Origin: Astragalus membranaceus
Taxonomy: Eukaryota > Streptophyta > Magnoliopsida > Fabales > Fabaceae
Reading direction: 5' to 3'
DNA: 64,000 nt
NCBI GenBank assembly: GCA_039519185.1
Contig: CM076849.1
Coordinates: 1,798,001-1,862,000 of the forward strand
A program made the position numbers and the translations under genes. Shown in pieces: positions 54,754 to 64,000 of the stretch (position 1 is the first letter of the stretch; each line of letters opens with the position of its first letter). The notes under the pieces were generated by a model. The model was not told the DNA's origin. It worked only from the letters and a program-made list of their open reading frames with translations, and searched no databases.

Positions 54754-55969
54754 TGTTGACTCTCTGTCATATGATGTAGGTTTTCCAATTTTAGGACCAA
54801 ATTGTGCAGGGTTTTGATTCTATTATAGTCATTATCAGGGGATTTGGCTTAGTATTAGAAATTTGTAGTAGGAAATCCTTTTGTAAGCCATTCCTGCATT
54901 TCTGGAGTTATTTTGCACTTGAAGACATCCAATCTGTGTGTTATCATTCGGCGAATTAGACACTTACCCGGAGATGCAGCACAATTGGGAAGATTTAAGT
55001 TTCTGTCCAATTTCGCGTCGCGACCAGGAGGGTTCGCGTCGCGAAGGAAGCATGAATCAGGAGGAAATTGGTTTCTGTCCAATTTCGCGTCGCGATGAGC
55101 TCGTGTCGCGACGCGATGGCTTGCTGAAGTTAGGGTTTTTAATTCAGTTTTGCGTTTTCTGAGAGGAGCTTGGTCATTGGAGCGCAGCCAGACGTCTTGG
55201 AGCAGAGAAAAGTGAGATTTTGGGAGCTCTTCACCACTTGGGAACGAGGGTTGAAGGTTCCTATGTCTATCTTTACTTGTATTGCTTTCTTTACTCTAGT
55301 TATGTCTCTATTCACCATGTGTAACTAATTTTCTAAGATTAGAGAGAGATGATTCTCCCCGAACCTATGTTATGGATACTTTGTTATGGTTAATACAATT
55401 AGTTGTTTGAATTATCATAAGTCTATGCCTCTGATTGTAATGCTTTATAGTTACATATGATAATTATAACGATCTAGGTTATGTGATCGCATAGGGATAT
55501 GGGTTGCATGCTGGATATGGGGTATTAGATCATGTACTTGTGATCACCATAGGAATATGGGGTTGGATGCATGAATTCTCTATTTCTTGAGTTTATTGCT
55601 TTACCGGTTGGCATGATTCACCTAAGGAATTAGGGTAACTCAATTAGGTAAAAGGGGTTCTGAGGCAAGGAATTGTCCTTAACCTACTATAGTGAATTGA
55701 ATCTGGTAGTTCAAACAATTAATCTGTAATTAGCTGAAGGTTCATAAGATAGGTGAGGGGAGAGGATTCGACCCCTAATCGCTTTCTCTCATTATGTTAA
55801 CAACAATTTTTATTTTCGCGTTACTCAATTACAAATCAAACCAATTTTCACACTCTAGAATTAATAAAATTTGCTATTGTTACAACACGTAATTCCTGTG
55901 GAATCGACCGGTACTTACCGTAAATTTATTACTTGCAACGTTTTCAGTACACTTGCTGAATTCATAACA
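54754..55969 (+). mobile_element. Solo LTR A (Athila-like?), in the GGCGCC array
   Basis: 1216 bp, TGTTGACTCTCTGTCATATG ... CATAACA. The flanks GCCCT and GCCGT are a 5-bp duplication with one change, and the GGCGCCCTCATGGGCGC unit resumes right after. The end region (CCTGTGGAATCGACC, GTACTTACCG) is like Athila LTR ends. CGCGTCGCGA words cluster at 55012-55118. Confidence 0.88.
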
Positions 55970-56397
55970 GCCGTCATGGGCGCTGCCTGCTTTTCACTCG
56001 GTGCCCTGTCAGGCTCCCTCTTGGGCGCTTTCTTATTCTGGGGGCAGCTTGTCAGAGGGGTTTAAACCTAACTTGCTCATCAGAGGTTGTGATATACCGC
56101 TTCGTGCCTCGTGGCAAAGTCAACTCCGGGGGCAGTTTATCAGAGCTCGGTCTGGATTTAACTCGCCCATCGGAGGTTGCGACACATTTTAAGTCGTTTC
56201 GCCTTGTGGCAGTGTATACTCTGGGGGCAGCTTATCAGAACTCGGTCTGAATTTAACTCGCCCATCAGAGGTTGTGACATGTTTAAAGTCACTTCACACC
56301 TCGTGGGACTCTGGGGGAAGTTTATCAGAATTGATCTGAATTTAACTCGCCCATCAGAGGTTGTGACACGTTTAAAGTCACTTTGCACCTCGTGGGA
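55970..56397. repeat. 89-bp tandem repeat, left part
   Basis: After a last GGCGCC-type unit, about four copies of an 89-95-bp unit (CTGGGGGCAGTTTATCAGA, CTCGCCCATCAGAGGTTG, CGTTTAAAGTCACTTC) begin near 56037, 56126, 56221 and 56311. Confidence 0.88.
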
Positions 56398-57658
56398 TGT
56401 TGACTCTCTGTCATATGATATAAGTTGTCCATTTTTAAGGCCAAAACTGCTTGAGTTTGATTGTATTTCAGTCATTATCTGGGGAATTAGCATAGGTTTT
56501 AGATAATTGTATTAGGAGTTCAATTTGTAAGTTATTCTCCATATTTCTGGTGCTATATTGTAATAGAAGACCTCCAGGTGTTGTGGCATAAACTGGCGAA
56601 CCAGACACTTGCCCAGTGGTGCAAAACAATATTAGGAGTGATTTTTGAAGACCATCGCGTCGCGACCAAGAGGGCTCGCGTCGCAATGGAAGCAAGAAAT
56701 TGAAAGAAATGTTTCTGTCTAATATCGCGTCACAACCAGGAGGGTTCGCGTCGCGACCCTTCACTTTTCAGCAGCATCGCGTCGCGATGGTATCGTGTCG
56801 CGTCGCGATGGAGACCAGAAATTAGGGTTTTAATCAAGTTTCAGCGAAATAACCAAGGGTTGGTGAGTGGAGCGCAGCCAGAGGTTTTGGAACAGCAAGG
56901 AAGTGCGATTTTGGAGCTTTTCATCACTTGGGAACGAGGGTTGAAGGTTCCGATGTCTATCTTTGCTTGTATTGTCTTCCTTACTCTAGTTATGTCTTTA
57001 TTCACCATGTGTAACTAAATTTCTATGATTAGGGAGAGATGATTCTCCCCAAACCTATGTTATGGATTCTTTGTTATGGTTAATACAATTAGTTGTTTGA
57101 TTCATCATGAGTCTATGCCTCTGAATGTAATGCTTTATAGTTACATATGATAATTATAATGATTTAGGTATGTGATCACATAGGGATATGGGTTGCATGC
57201 TTGATATGGGGTATTAGATCATGTACTTGTGATCACCATAGGAATATGGGATTGGATGCATGAGTTCTCTAGTTCTTAAGTTTATTGCTTTACCAATTGG
57301 CATGATTCACCTAAGGAATTAGGGTAACTCAATTAGGTAAAAGGGGTTTTGAGGCAAGGAATTGTCCTTAACCTACTTTAGTGAATTGAATCTGGTGTTT
57401 CAAACAATTAATTTGTAATTAGCTGAAGGTCCATAAGATAGGTGAGGGGAGAGGATTCGACCCCTAATCGCTTTTCTGGTTATTTCAACAACAGTTTCTA
57501 TTTTCACGTTACTGAATTCAAAATCAAATCAATTTTCACAATCTAGAATTAATCAAATTTGCTATTGTTACAACACGCAATCCCTGTGGAATCGACCGGT
57601 ACTTACCGTAATTTTATTACTTGCAACGTTTTCAGTACACTTGCTGAGTTTCTTAACA
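56398..57658 (+). mobile_element. Solo LTR B, same family as A, in the 89-bp array
   Basis: 1261 bp, with the same ends as LTR A (TGTTGACTCTCTGTCATATG ... TTAACA) and a perfect 5-bp duplication TGGGA (56393-56397, 57659-57663). It is clearly homologous to A along its length, including the CGCGTCGCGA cluster (56655-56810). Confidence 0.92.
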
Positions 57659-58110
57659 TGGGACTCTGGGGGCAGTTTATCAGAACTCGGCTGAATCTAA
57701 CTCGCCCATCAGAGGTTGCGACACGTTTAAAGTCGCATCTCACCTCGCGGGAATCTGGGGGCACTTTATCAAAACGCGGCTGAATCTAACTCGCCCATCA
57801 GAGGTTGTGACACGTTTAAAGTCACTTCGCACCTCGTGGGACTCTGGGGGCAGTTTACCAGAACTCAGCTGAATCTAACTCGCCCATCAGAGGTTGTGAC
57901 ACGTTTAAAGTCACTTCGCACCTCGTGGGACTCTGGGGGCAGTTTATCAGAACTCGGCTGAATCTAACTCGCCCATTAGAGGTTGCGACACGTTTAAAGT
58001 CGCATCTCACCTCGCGGGACTCTGGGGGCAGTTTATCAGAACTCGGCTGAATCTAACTCGCCCATCAGAGGTTGCGACACGTTTAAAGTCGCTTCGTGCC
58101 TCGTGGCAAA
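57659..58110. repeat. 89-bp tandem repeat, right part
   Basis: Five copies spaced exactly 89 bp (CTGGGG at 57666, 57755, 57844, 57933 and 58022). They continue the array interrupted by LTR B. Confidence 0.93.
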
Positions 58111-58119
58111 TTTTAGCCT

Positions 58120-58440
58120 GGGGCGTTGGCTGCTTCTACTTGGCGCCCTCATGGGCGCTGGCTGCTGCCTTGGCGTCCTGCCAGGCGCCCTCATGGGGGC
58201 TGGCTGCTTTTTGACTTGGCGCCCTGCCAGGCGCCCTCATGGGCGCTGGCTGCTTCTCCTTGGCGCCCTCATGGGCGCTGGCTGCTTTCACTACGGCGCC
58301 CTGCCAGGCGCCCTCATGGACGCTGCCTTGGTACTTGGCGCCCTCATGGGCGCTGGTTGCTTCCTTAACAGGATTTGGCGCCCTCATGGGTGCCTTGCTG
58401 TTGATGGCGCCCTCATAGGCGCCTTCTATGGTGCCAAGTC
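58120..58440. repeat. GGCGCC array, last block
   Basis: About six units of TGGCGCCCTCATGGGCGCTGG plus GGCGCCCTGCCAGGCGCC. Then GGCGCC-type words end and gypsy coding remnants begin. Confidence 0.88.
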
Positions 58441-58699
58441 TTGTTTTCTATTTGTTTTTTATGCTCATATAGTTGGCGGGGGAGATGTTTCAAACACTTT
58501 TCATTGTCCTCACAAATAATGTCAATAGTTCAAAATGATGTCCCCCTCTTCAATATGGAGTCAGGTTGGTGGGGGACGTGCTTACTTGGTGTTCTATCAA
58601 GCCAGTCCTTATCGTCGAAGGATAAGGGTGGTCTGCTTGATCCCTTTTTTAGGGGTTGAGGTTGATGCAACGCTCAAGACTTCTTTCCTCCTCCTTTTC

Positions 58700-58850
58700 A
58701 TTGACTTGCTCGATTCGCTGAGCGGGAGGTAGTGAACTGGGTTGTAAACATGGTAGCTAGTTGCCCCCAGGATGAGACCGAGTTTGGTTTCGACTCCTGG
58801 AACCAAGCTAGTGCTGAATCTGTGAGGGTGCTTTTGCCCTGAGTATTTTT
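58700..58850 (-). pseudogene. Gypsy gag fragment, downstream of integrase
   Basis: LTDSALAWFQESKPNSVSSW then GQLATMFTTQFTTSR matches the retrotransposon gag core (alaWF..L...si.sw.qL...F...F). It lies after the integrase piece in the minus direction, out of normal gag-pol order. Confidence 0.6.
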
Positions 58851-59560
58851 GCTGCCAGGGATCGTCCTCCTAGGCGCTTCCCACAGATCCCCTCGTGGAT
58901 TTCTGCAAGCGCGTAGTCTGCTTCTTGTCCTTCTACACATTTTAATAAATGCGTAGAAAAGTCTCTATGGAAAAGTCGTCCTTCAATGGCTGGCCACCAT
59001 GTCTCATGACATTGGCGCCCTGTGGACGCCTCGCCTCTGGATCCTTGTCGGGCAGGCGTCGCTTCAATGACCAAGTATGATGTTGTGCGCTTCCTTACGG
59101 AAGCTGATTCTATTGTATCAGTGGGCTCTTGCCCCTCGAGAATACATTGACGGGTTGGGGTTATCCAATTTTGGCTTGCTTGGTCGCAAGCACCAAATTC
59201 CGCGTTGATCTGGAAGATGATCAAAAGTGAGTCTGTACGGAGCTCAAGTTGTGTAGCGCCGAAGTCTTTGGTAAACTGTAGGTCGGCTATGCAAGCCTCA
59301 TACTCCGCTTGATTGTTGGAGGTGGAGAACGAAAAAGTCAGGGATACCTCGACTAGTAATCCCTCTGAGTTTCCAAGTAACAGACGGGCTCCACTTCCTT
59401 TGCTGTTTGAGGACCCCTCCACGTGGAGATTCCAAGCCATCTCCGCTCTGTCGCTTTGCGGTGTCGTTGTCATTTTGGCTATAAAGTCTGCCAATGTCAG
59501 AACCTTCATGGTTGGTCTTGTCTCGAATTTGATCTCAACTCTGAGAGCTCTACTGCCCAT
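58808..59560 (-). pseudogene. Ty3/gypsy RNase H and integrase N-terminus
   Basis: LADFIAKMT, then LHVEGSSNSKGSGARLLL (first catalytic Asp replaced by Glu), SNNQAEYEACIADLQFTKD and LRTDSLLI give an RNase H of the Tat/Athila-related type. HRDFSTHLLKCVEGQEADYA then EIHEGICGKRLGG is the integrase zinc-binding region, followed by AAKILRA. The integrase core is missing. Confidence 0.8.
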
Positions 59561-59581
59561 CTGGTGGGTGGTTGGTTCGAA

Positions 59582-59794
59582 CTACCACTTTGTAGTTGGT
59601 GGAGCCATTTTGGTCACAGCCCTGTATTTGTCGGGGTTGGCCTCGATGCCTCCCTTAGTGAGGTAGAAACCGAGGAGTTTCCCTACTAAACTCCAACAGT
59701 GCACTTCTCTGGTATGCTTAGTGAAAGTGCGGGGATGCACCTCGCGATGCCCGCCTCTTGCCTCTTTTCGTAGCATGGTTTGGGTGCCAGGCAC
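59582..59794 (-). pseudogene. Ty3/gypsy reverse transcriptase C-terminal fragment
   Basis: VGKLLGFYLTKGGIEANPDK then YRAVTKMAPPTTK is the conserved stretch after the gypsy RT palm. It precedes the RNase H piece in correct order. Confidence 0.75.
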
Positions 59795-60130
59795 CTTCTA
59801 TGGTGCCGGGTCCTTATGGTGCCGGGTCCTTTTTGTTATTGACGCCTTGGTGCTGGGCGCCCCGTGGGTTCTTGGTGTCTGGCTATCATGTCTCATGACA
59901 GTGGTGCCCTGTGGATGCCTCGACCCTGAATCCTTGTTGGGCAGGCGTCGCTTTGCACCTAACTATGGAGTTGAACCCTTTTTCTTTCTTTATCTTAAGT
60001 ATTTTTCGGGGTTGACAAGTGTTAATGCTAGTGAGGTAGAGCAAAAACTGAACTTTTGTTAATCATTCATATCGAGCTTTTACATTTTGCCTTCGTGTTT
60101 GAACAACAATATTCATAATTGGGCCTAGCC

Positions 60131-60477
60131 CTAGTTTGAGGTCTTAATGCCCTGCTCCCTATTCGGAGTCACGAATTTCGTCCTACGTAATCTTTGCTTG
60201 ATCCCCATGTCTTTTAACGCTGCTTGGTTTCTGGCTTCCACGACGAAGTCCAACTCCTCTCGGAATCTTTGCTTATTGGTCTCCGAGGGGTTTGGTTGCT
60301 TGGTCCTCCAAGTTTCGCACACATGAGGCCTCCTTATTGAAGCGCTCCATGTATTCTCGTAGTGTTTCATTGTCACACTGTCTGACTGCCCTCAGCACTT
60401 CTTCAGACCTGGGTTTCAAACGGGAGGCAGTGAAGTCATATATGAACCTTCTTGAGTTGCGGGGGAATGTGTCTTCA
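60131..60477 (-). pseudogene. Gypsy gag fragment joined to an integrase C-terminal fragment
   Basis: FPRNSRRFIYDFTASRLKP and AVRQCDNETLREYMERFNKE (about 60470-60310) are gag. Directly after comes REELDFVVEARNQAALKDMG then IKQRLRR (about 60265-60190), which is the stretch after the integrase core. Gag joined to integrase without protease and RT shows deletion or recombination. The CACTA element interrupts the gag side. Confidence 0.65.
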
Positions 60478-60492
60478 CACTAGTGCAAAAAA

Positions 60493-61030
60493 GGGATTTA
60501 AAGTCAGGCGAAAAGGGGATTTAAAGTCAGGCGGGCGCTTGACTTTTATTAAGTCGACTTTGTATGTCTGGAGTTTTAAAGTCAAGCGATAGCCTGACTT
60601 CGTAAGTATGTTTTAAAGTCAAACATTTATTGCGCCTGACTTCGTAAGTATGTTTTAAAGTCAAACATTTATTCTTGCCTGACTTCGTATGTATGATTTA
60701 AAGTCAAGCATTTATTCTTGCCTGACTTCGTATGTATGATTTAAAGTCAAGCATTTATTCTTGCCTGACTTCGTATGTATGATTTAAGGTCAAGCTTTTA
60801 TTATTGCTTGACTTTAAATCATACTTACAAAGTCAAGCAAGAATAAATGCTTGACTTTAAATCATACTTACGAAGTCAAGCATTAATTCTTGCCTGACTT
60901 CGTAAGTATGATTTAAAGTCAAGCTTAAACTTGCTTGACTTCGTATGTTTGATTTAAGGTCAAGCTTTTATTATTGCTTGACTTCATATGTATGATTTAA
61001 GGTCAAGCATTATTGCGCCTGACCTTAAAA
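60493..61030. repeat. CACTA sub-terminal repeats (TTTAAAGTCAAGC)
   Basis: About 18 copies of a word close to TTTAAAGTCAAGC or its complement, mostly 30-45 bp apart. They are often paired head to head around CTTCGTA(A/T)GTATG. In En/Spm elements such repeats bind the element's own regulator (TnpA-like); here that role is inferred. Confidence 0.85.
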
Positions 61031-61303
61031 GTTTTTTTTTTAAAATTTTTGTTACACCCTGGTTATACTAAATTCATCACTCTAATCAAACATTTACATG
61101 CAGCCACTTACATTCATCATCTGTAACTTGGAATATGGCCAACAAAACAAACATTTCAACTATAATTGGTCAGTTTCTACATTCATCAGTCAAGATTCAT
61201 CAGTTTAAGTACAAAATACATTTACAGCCAGTCACTTACATTCATCAGTTTAAGTACAAAAAAATACATTCTAGTCTCACAGTCACTTACATTCTACATA
61301 AAA
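61031..61303. other. Spacer between CACTA repeats and the peptidase gene
   Basis: Three near copies of AGCCACTTACATTCATCA (about 61100, 61229 and 61281). It is likely the 3' UTR. Confidence 0.5.
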
Positions 61304-63442
61304 TCACTTAAGTTGTTTTCTTCGTTCTTCCTTTGAAGTGGCTTTACGCTCTGCATACAACTTTATAAAAAACTCTGCCCAAACTTCTCTGACGTGTGTC
61401 AAGTCGTCATGCGTGAACGGAGAACTCGAATTAAACATCTACAAAAACAATTTAAATTAGATAATAAAGCAGATTGCATAATAAAGCAGATTTAAATCAC
61501 TTGATAATAAAGCAGATTGGATAATAAATGCAGGATAACTGATCTAACATACAGCTATTAAAATGCAGGATAACTGATCAAACATCTACAAAAATGCAGG
61601 ATAACTGATCTAACATCTACAAAAATGCAGGATAACTGATCTAACAGATTTAAACAGATTTAAATCACTTGATAATAAAGCAGATTGGATAATAAATGCA
61701 GGATAACTGATCTAACATACAGCTATTAAAATGCAGGATAACTGATCAAACATCTACAAAAATGCAGGATAACTTGATAATACAGCTATTAAAATGCAGG
61801 ATAACTGATCTAACATACAGCTATTGAAATGTAGGATAACTGATCAAACATCTACAAAAACAATCAAACAGCTTCTAATATACAGCTTCTAATATAACTG
61901 ATCTCTATACTTACCCTATACAGCTTCTAATCAAACATCATGCAAAACTCACAATCAAACATCTACAAAAACAATTTAAATTACCCTATACAGCTTCTAA
62001 TATAACTGATCTCAATACTTAACCAAACAGCTTCTAACATAATCACCCTATACAGCTTCTAACATAATCAAACAGCTTCTAACACAACCAAACAGCTTCT
62101 AATATAACCAAACAGCTTCTAACATAATCACCCTATACAGCTTCTAAAATACTGATTACGTTTACTTAACAGCTTCTAACATAATCACCCTATAAAAGTT
62201 GAAAATTTATATTACCTTCTTCCAATTATTAGTGATAGTTGCGGAGACAATGGTCATCATATGTATCATCACATAGTGGCCACAAGAATAACTATCAATT
62301 TGTTTCGGTCCCTATAAATGAATATCAAATATCAAAATTGAATATAATTTACGGTAACTAGTATAAAATGAAAATAAAAATTAATGTATTAAATACTTAC
62401 TTTAAGTGTCACCCAGTGAGGTTTTGTTTTTCTTAAACCCTTCATCCTATTATATCCATCCATAGCTCTGTAGGGTAACATCAAATAGTAAGTTACAAGT
62501 CTAAAGCATGTTAAATCATAAAGTTGTGAGAACAAATTATTAAAGAAAACCTACTTGTCAACTATTTCAACCAGGGTTTCGTTTGGAGGGCGGTGAAGCG
62601 AACACATCCAAACAATTGTATTAACAGAAGGACAGACGACAAACAATTGCCAATGTTTACTGCAGAATTGAACAACAATATGGTCAAGGTCAGCTAGCTC
62701 ATCTTCAAATAAGATATGTCAGTTACATGATATGCTAAAATCAAATAAGATATGTCATCAGTTACATGATATGCTAAAATCACATTTATGCTATAAATTG
62801 CAGAAACTGTTGGTTATCTATATAGTAATCACAGTGTTGAATAACTCTTAACAAGAAAGCATGCTTTAATAACTCTGACATATCAATATGGACAAATTAT
62901 ACTTTACCGTACCTGAACAAATATGGCGCTAGAAAGCATGTTTTGTTCTGCTCAAATAGCTTATTCTGGATATATGATTGGACGGTCTCTTGTTTGTAGC
63001 CATAACTACCACAAATTTTGTATGGATCTAAAAATCCATACATATCACTAATTTCCCTTGCTATACATTCGCGATGCAAATACCTAAGATATTGAAAACA
63101 AATTGTTCAGTATTTATAACTATTTATAATTGAAGTATTTGGAATAAGTTTTACAAATAACTAATATATACTTACGTGCACCATATTGCCAAATGGACTC
63201 ATCTCAAGTTCCTCATTACCTTGAACCATTTCTACAATATCTTTATATCCAATGTAGAAGTGTTCCTGGTGCTCATGGTCCAAGTCCAACTTGACACTTG
63301 TTGAAATCTCATAAGCTAAAAAATGCAACTCTTTCAACCAGTCATTCTTGGGCGGTTCCTCTACATGAGATGGTGAACAGCTAGCTTTAGATCCGATTGT
63401 ATTTTTTTGAGATGGTGAACAGCTACGCAACGATCCCCACTT
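61304..63442 (-). CDS. ULP1-like C48 peptidase gene of the CACTA element (partial)
   Basis: Minus-strand exons with good GT-AG sites: 63176-63442, 62913-63083, about 62555-62706, 62401-62467, 62216-62311 and 61304-61438 (stop at 61304). The start lies upstream, perhaps outside the window. Readable features: the upstream helix region (SYGYKQETVQSYIQNKLFEQ), catalytic-His block SKHWQLFVVCPSVNTIVW, then MCSLHRPPNE where cellular ULP1 has its Asp, and the catalytic Cys block KQIDSYSCGHYVMIHM. The tail FTHDDLTHVREVWAEFF is common in transposon-encoded ULP-like proteins. ULP1/SENP enzymes remove SUMO; ULP-like genes are carried by many plant CACTA and MULE elements, with unclear role. The exon start at 62706 is approximate. 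Confidence 0.78.
61445..62210. repeat. Degenerate repeats in the ULP-like gene's last intron
   Basis: Dozens of copies of ATGCAGGATAACTGATC(A/T)AACAT (61500-61860), then CAGCTTCTAA(C/T)ATAA with CACCCTATA (61870-62195). A 170-bp block is itself duplicated (61480-61600, 61660-61760). Confidence 0.85.
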
Positions 63443-64000
63443 CTACAAATCAAATATATTTATTAAATGTTATTCACAGATGGAGAATTCCTGCAGACAG
63501 TTCTATTTACATTGCTAACAAATCTGAATGATATCACTAGCCTTAACCCCCCCTGTTTATTTATCTAACTAATCCTCTCAATATTATTAGCCAACAGCAC
63601 TAACCATCCCTATCTTATTATTCCTTCCTTTCTAAAAATAACAATCAGAAATTTCAGATAGAATTAAATAATAATCAGAAATTTCAGATATCACTAGCCT
63701 TAACCCCCCTGTACACAATCAGAAATTTCAGATAGAATTAAATAACAATCTTTGAGAGATTCAAAGGTCATAGTTTCATAAATTACACTGGTTGAGAATT
63801 GAGATCATTCTTACAACTTGCTAGTTTGCATCCAACTACGATCCATGTAGCTACGCTCGAAAAATAAAAAATAACAGTTAGGGTGTAAATGTACAATAGT
63901 TTCCTATACATTAGCTGTACAATTGGTGTAGTTCCATTCATTAAAAGTGTTAAATACTGATTAACAGTTAGGGTAAACTGTTAGGGAAAACTGACTTTAA
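63443..64000. repeat. Short duplicated blocks at the window end
   Basis: GATATCACTAGCCTTAACCCCC occurs at about 63530 and 63687, and AATCAGAAATTTCAGATA recurs about four times (63643-63737). AACAGTTAGGGT(A) repeats near 63871 and 63964. No exon is recognised. Confidence 0.6.

Larger units (their letters stand above)
60478..64000 (-). mobile_element. CACTA (En/Spm) transposon, one end, extends beyond the window
   Basis: It begins CACTAGTGCAAAAAAGGGAT at 60478, a typical CACTA terminus. It is followed by about 550 bp of sub-terminal repeats and a ULP1-like gene reading toward this end. The other terminus, the transposase and the 3-bp duplication partner (TCA expected) lie outside. Confidence 0.85.

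Noticed and set aside
54041..54817. Frames of 210-284 residues
   Set aside because: Low-complexity translation of GGCGCC and 28-bp repeats, crossing into a solo LTR.
57659..58110. Regular 89-bp spacing resembling a CRISPR array
   Set aside because: There are no unique spacers; whole 89-bp units repeat, and the genome is eukaryotic.

Overview
This is nuclear DNA of a flowering plant. The evidence is split genes with GT-AG introns, a nuclear gene for photosystem I subunit PsaD with a plastid transit peptide, and a dense cover of plant-type transposable elements. A legume is my best guess from the style of the long LTRs and MULE-like elements, but no sequence here proves the family. No operons, phage or CRISPR arrays are present.

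Only four ordinary host genes can be supported. They are a KMS1/VMP1-type ER membrane protein gene (10923-14654, minus, 8 exons), PSAD (25328-25963, plus, intronless), thermospermine synthase ACL5 (27052-29406, minus, 10 exons, convergent with PSAD) and a SurE-like 5'-nucleotidase/phosphatase gene (37988-41932, minus, at least 9 exons). Their introns carry small elements: SINEs in KMS1 and probably in the SurE-like gene, and a Stowaway MITE in KMS1.

The rest is nested transposon sequence. 1-9.9 kb: a tandem repeat, a non-autonomous Helitron, a solo LTR split by a decayed Ty1/copia element, and a second solo LTR. 15.3-24 kb: a TIR element holding an LTR-type insertion and a foldback MULE with a duplicated GRF zinc-finger fragment, then segmental duplications, a SINE with a near-empty paralogous site, and a MULE carrying a broken plant mobile domain (PMD) gene. 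31-35.3 kb: a foldback MULE split by a 3.1 kb solo LTR. 43.4-49.4 kb: one decayed LINE interrupted by three elements (a MULE-type MITE, a Myb/SANT-like-carrying TIR element, and a hAT that itself holds a MITE). 50.4-51.6 kb: a MULE with a B3-like ORF. 52.1-60.5 kb: satellite-like GC-rich arrays beside scrambled Ty3/gypsy gag-pol fragments, with two solo LTRs of one family inserted in the arrays. 60.5 kb to the window end: one end of a CACTA transposon with a spliced ULP1-like peptidase gene.

The most unusual signal is shared across unrelated element classes. Many elements carry an array of a short, self-complementary, element-specific word in an otherwise AT-rich or low-complexity background: GCACGG-CCGTGC, CCGTACGG, GCTAGC, TTTCCGGAAA, CACGTGG, GTTCGAAC, GGTAC-GTACC, ACTTCCGTTT, GGCGCC, CGCGTCGCGA and AAAGTCAAGC. 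I report this as the main candidate for something undescribed, together with the cluster of five MULE-type elements (9-bp duplications), three of which carry host-like domain fragments (GRF, PMD, B3).
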